Assembly (NCBI RefSeq): GCF_021391675.1
Contig: NZ_CP090095.1
Coordinates: forward strand, 4,253,001-4,317,000
DNA length: 64,000 nt
Direction of reading: 5' to 3'
DNA from: Neorhizobium galegae
GTDB taxonomy: Bacteria; Pseudomonadota; Alphaproteobacteria; Rhizobiales; Rhizobiaceae
In this document: piece after piece, positions 62,151 through 64,000 of the stretch
Position numbering within the stretch: the first letter of the stretch is position 1
Layout of the letters: every line of letters starts with the position of its first letter
Notes under the pieces: generated by a model
What the model saw: the letters and a program-made list of their open reading frames with translations, nothing else
Told to the model about the DNA's origin: nothing
Databases searched by the model: none
Translations under genes and position numbers: made by a program

Positions 62151-63064
62151 CAATAGGCTTCCGGGACGTACATGTCCGCCGGCACCGGATGGCGGATGTA
62201 ATCGTCGTTCCGGACGCGGCCCGGCAGGTCGATCTGTTCCTTCGGCACGGTCTCGTAAGGCACCTGCGCGAGAAGGTGGGAAATCATGTTGAGCCGCGCC
62301 TTCTTCTTGTCGACGGCCTGCACCACCCACCACGGCGCTTCCGGAATGTGGGTGCGCTGGAGCATCTCTTCCTTGGCCTTGGTATATTCTTCCCAGTGGA
62401 CGCGGCTTTCGAGGTCCATCGGCGACAGCTTCCACTGCTTCAGCGGATCGTGGATGCGCATCTTGAAGCGGAATTCCTGCTCCTCGTCGGTGATCGAGAA
62501 CCAGTATTTGACGAGGATGATGCCGGAGCGGACCAGCATGCGCTCGAATTCCGGCACCGAGCGGAAGAACTCCTCCAGCTCGTCCTTGGTGCAGAAGCCC
62601 ATGACGCGCTCGACGCCGGCGCGGTTGTACCAGGAGCGGTCGAACAGCACCATTTCACCGGCGGTCGGCAGATGCGGCACGTAGCGCTGGAAATACCACT
62701 GGCTGCGTTCGCGCTCGGTCGGGGCCGGAAGGGCGACGGTGCGGCAGACACGCGGATTGAGGCGTTGGGTGACGCGCTTGATGGCGCCGCCCTTGCCCGC
62801 CGAGTCGCGGCCTTCGAACAGTACGACCATCTTCAGCTTCTTGTACTGCACCCAGTCCTGCAGGCGGACGAGCTCGTGCTGGAGGCGGAAGAGCTCGCGG
62901 AAATAGATCCGGCGGTCGATCGTCGCCTCGGCGGGCTCGGACATGCCCTCGGCGACCAGCTCGTCGAGCCGGTCCTCTTCCATCTGCATTTCCAGCTCTT
63001 CATCGAAGCTGTCGGCGATCTCTTCCTTGATGCGGCTGAGCTGGTCTTGCATGGGCTCGGACAT
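62150..63064 (-). CDS. ppk2: Polyphosphate kinase 2
   Basis: The 304-residue protein has the PPK2 Walker A-like loop LFEGRDSAGKGGAIKRVTQR, the lid region LPAPTERERSQWYFQRYVPH, Walker B VLFDRSWYNRAGVERVMG and DEEQEFRFKMRIHDPLKQWK. PPK2 enzymes transfer phosphate between polyphosphate and nucleotides. The ATG at 63064 (MSEPMQDQL) has GGAGG about ten bases before it; upstream in-frame starts at 63073 and 63103 exist. It is divergent from leuC. Confidence 0.94.
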   Translation of the reverse strand: MSEPMQDQLSRIKEEIADSFDEELEMQMEEDRLDELVAEGMSEPAEATIDRRIYFRELFRLQHELVRLQDWVQYKKLKMVVLFEGRDSAGKGGAIKRVTQRLNPRVCRTVALPAPTERERSQWYFQRYVPHLPTAGEMVLFDRSWYNRAGVERVMGFCTKDELEEFFRSVPEFERMLVRSGIILVKYWFSITDEEQEFRFKMRIHDPLKQWKLSPMDLESRVHWEEYTKAKEEMLQRTHIPEAPWWVVQAVDKKKARLNMISHLLAQVPYETVPKEQIDLPGRVRNDDYIRHPVPADMYVPEAY

Positions 63065-63195
63065 GGTGGGCATTCCTCCGTTATGGAAACTGAGATCAAC
63101 CACGTTTCCACGAAAGCTTTATGACAAACATGCGACAGGTTTCCGACGAAGCAATTTGATTGCCGATTTCTCCGGAAACTGCTATTGCAGCCGCC

Positions 63196-63312
63196 ATGGG
63201 ATCGAAATTTGGATGCCTCGCGAACCATATCGTCGTGCTGCAGGACCACAAGCGTCTGCCGGCACGGTTTTTCGCGCGGGTATCCGGGGCGCTCTGCGAC
63301 CGACTTAGCTGA
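63196..63312 (+). CDS. Possible 38-codon leader ORF before leuC
   Basis: An ATG at 63196 begins a 38-residue frame (MGSKFGCLANHIVVLQDHKR and LPARFFARVSGALCDRLS) ending at TGA 63310-63312, 75 bp before leuC. It spans the start of the inverted repeat described below. Leu makes up 5 of 38 codons, but they are scattered. No clear ribosome binding site is visible. Confidence 0.3.
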   Translation: MGSKFGCLANHIVVLQDHKRLPARFFARVSGALCDRLS

Positions 63313-63352
63313 CTTTCCTCAGCTTGAGGCAGCCCCGTGCTGCCGGATACCC
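63278..63352 (+). promoter_or_regulatory. Structured leader before leuC
   Basis: GGGTATCCGG (63278-63287) and CCGGATACCC (63343-63352) form a perfect 10-bp inverted repeat around a 55-base loop. Inner pairing GGC / GCC and CTCAGC-TTGAG extend it. It ends 35 bases before the leuC start, in a position to affect its expression. There is no T run, so it is not a simple terminator. Confidence 0.4.
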
Positions 63353-63387
63353 ATTTCCTGTTTCAGTCAGCTTTACGGATAGCAGCC

Positions 63388-64000
63388 ATGAGCGCACCCC
63401 GCACCCTCTATGACAAGATCTGGGACGACCACGTCGTTTCCGAGGATGAGAACCACACCTGTCTTCTCTACATCGACCGTCACCTCGTTCACGAAGTGAC
63501 GTCGCCGCAGGCTTTCGAGGGCCTGCGCATCGCCGGCCGCAAGGTCCGCGCGCCGGAAAAGACGCTCGCCGTCGTCGACCACAACGTCCCGACCACCGCC
63601 GACCGCCACGAAGGCATCAAGAACGAGGAAAGCCGCATCCAGGTGGAAGCGCTTGCCCAGAACGCCCGCGATTTCGGCGTCGAATATTATTCCGAAAAGG
63701 ACGTCCGCCAGGGCATCGTGCACATCGTCGGCCCGGAACAGGGTTTCACCCTGCCGGGCATGACCATCGTCTGCGGCGACAGCCACACCTCGACCCACGG
63801 CGCCTTCGGTGCGCTGGCGCACGGCATCGGCACGTCTGAAGTCGAGCACGTGCTCGCTACCCAGACGCTGGTGCAGAAGAAGGCGAAGAACATGCTGGTG
63901 CGCGTCGACGGCCAGCTGCCGCCGGGCGTCACCGCCAAGGACATCATCCTTGCCATCATCGGCGAAATCGGCACTGCCGGCGGCACCGGCCACGTCATCG
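63388..64000 (+). CDS. leuC: 3-isopropylmalate dehydratase large subunit, 3' end outside the window
   Basis: The frame starts at ATG 63388 ([20 protein letters not shown]) and runs off the window after about 204 codons. Aconitase-family segments typical of LeuC are seen: [55 protein letters not shown] and [16 protein letters not shown]. The Fe-S cysteine of GDSHTS-type block (VCGDSHT) is present. The enzyme isomerises isopropylmalate in leucine synthesis. A structured leader lies upstream. Confidence 0.95.
   Translation, partial: MSAPRTLYDKIWDDHVVSEDENHTCLLYIDRHLVHEVTSPQAFEGLRIAGRKVRAPEKTLAVVDHNVPTTADRHEGIKNEESRIQVEALAQNARDFGVEYYSEKDVRQGIVHIVGPEQGFTLPGMTIVCGDSHTSTHGAFGALAHGIGTSEVEHVLATQTLVQKKAKNMLVRVDGQLPPGVTAKDIILAIIGEIGTAGGTGHVI

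Noticed and set aside
1-64000. tRNA, rRNA, CRISPR, prophage or transposase genes
   Set aside because: I scanned for tRNA-like arms, repeat-spacer arrays and recombinase or transposase motifs and saw none; a dedicated search could still find a divergent tRNA.

Overview
The window is a contiguous, GC-rich stretch of core chromosome from an alphaproteobacterium of the order Rhizobiales, most likely family Rhizobiaceae (Rhizobium, Agrobacterium or Neorhizobium-like). Support comes from gene neighbourhoods typical of that family (mitofilin-like/hemY; acnA divergent from ccmABCDG; dapF-mtaB-ftsY-yciB; ffh-rpsP-rimM-trmD-rplS-leuC), the lineage-type proteins UPF0314/DUF2585, DUF2794 and IalB, and several copies of RIME-like palindromic repeats. 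I see no rRNA, tRNA, CRISPR array, prophage, transposase or conjugation gene. Almost all of the sequence is coding.

Layout. 0-6.7 kb: end of a haem-biosynthesis-linked cluster (mitofilin-like, hemY, TerB-like), an MFS exporter, yggT/DUF167, ppa and a GNAT acetyltransferase. 6.8-16.1 kb: typA, an M3 oligopeptidase, a small unknown protein, a LysE exporter divergent from a MarR/Bcr drug-efflux pair, argG and a parDE toxin-antitoxin pair. 16.2-24.5 kb: SDR, LysE, an ECF42-type sigma factor with its YciI partner, rlmN, an IalB-like secreted protein, an orphan ECF sigma factor, YkvA, pterin dehydratase, thpR and a GDSL esterase. 24.6-31.9 kb: a YbbA/YbbP ABC pair, a Bax-inhibitor-1 protein behind a probable ybhL-type RNA leader, GNAT, DUF2794, DUF1223 and TauE. 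32-45.3 kb: acnA, the cytochrome c maturation operon ccmABCDG, a membrane diguanylate cyclase, and a leftward operon dapF-mtaB-ftsY-yciB-DUF2585. 45.7-50.5 kb: a leftward haem/iron locus, fecI-fecR-TonB receptor-haem oxygenase, which looks like cell-surface signalling coupled to haem uptake and degradation. 50.7-52.5 kb: a Tat-exported metallo-beta-lactamase-fold hydrolase and vapBC. 52.8-58.3 kb: the translation and secretion operon ffh, chorismate mutase, rpsP, rimM, trmD, then rplS, with a TauE gene inserted on the other strand. 58.3-64 kb: SnoaL-like protein, MFS importer, amino-acid ABC importer (binding protein and permease only), ppk2 and the start of leuC.

The most notable observation is ftsY. 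An inverted pair of RIME-like repeats lies inside the coding region of its acidic N-terminal domain, and the two halves of the gene are in different frames, with a run of nine C on the coding strand inside one repeat as the most likely junction. Other points worth checking are a promoter plus terminator hairpin upstream of ffh (possible small RNA or attenuator), an orphan strong terminator at 39.56-39.60 kb with no gene before it, the leader upstream of the BI-1 gene, a structured leader with a 38-codon ORF upstream of leuC, and an unlisted small single-helix membrane ORF at 8.8-8.9 kb. I did not find a wholly new multi-gene system.
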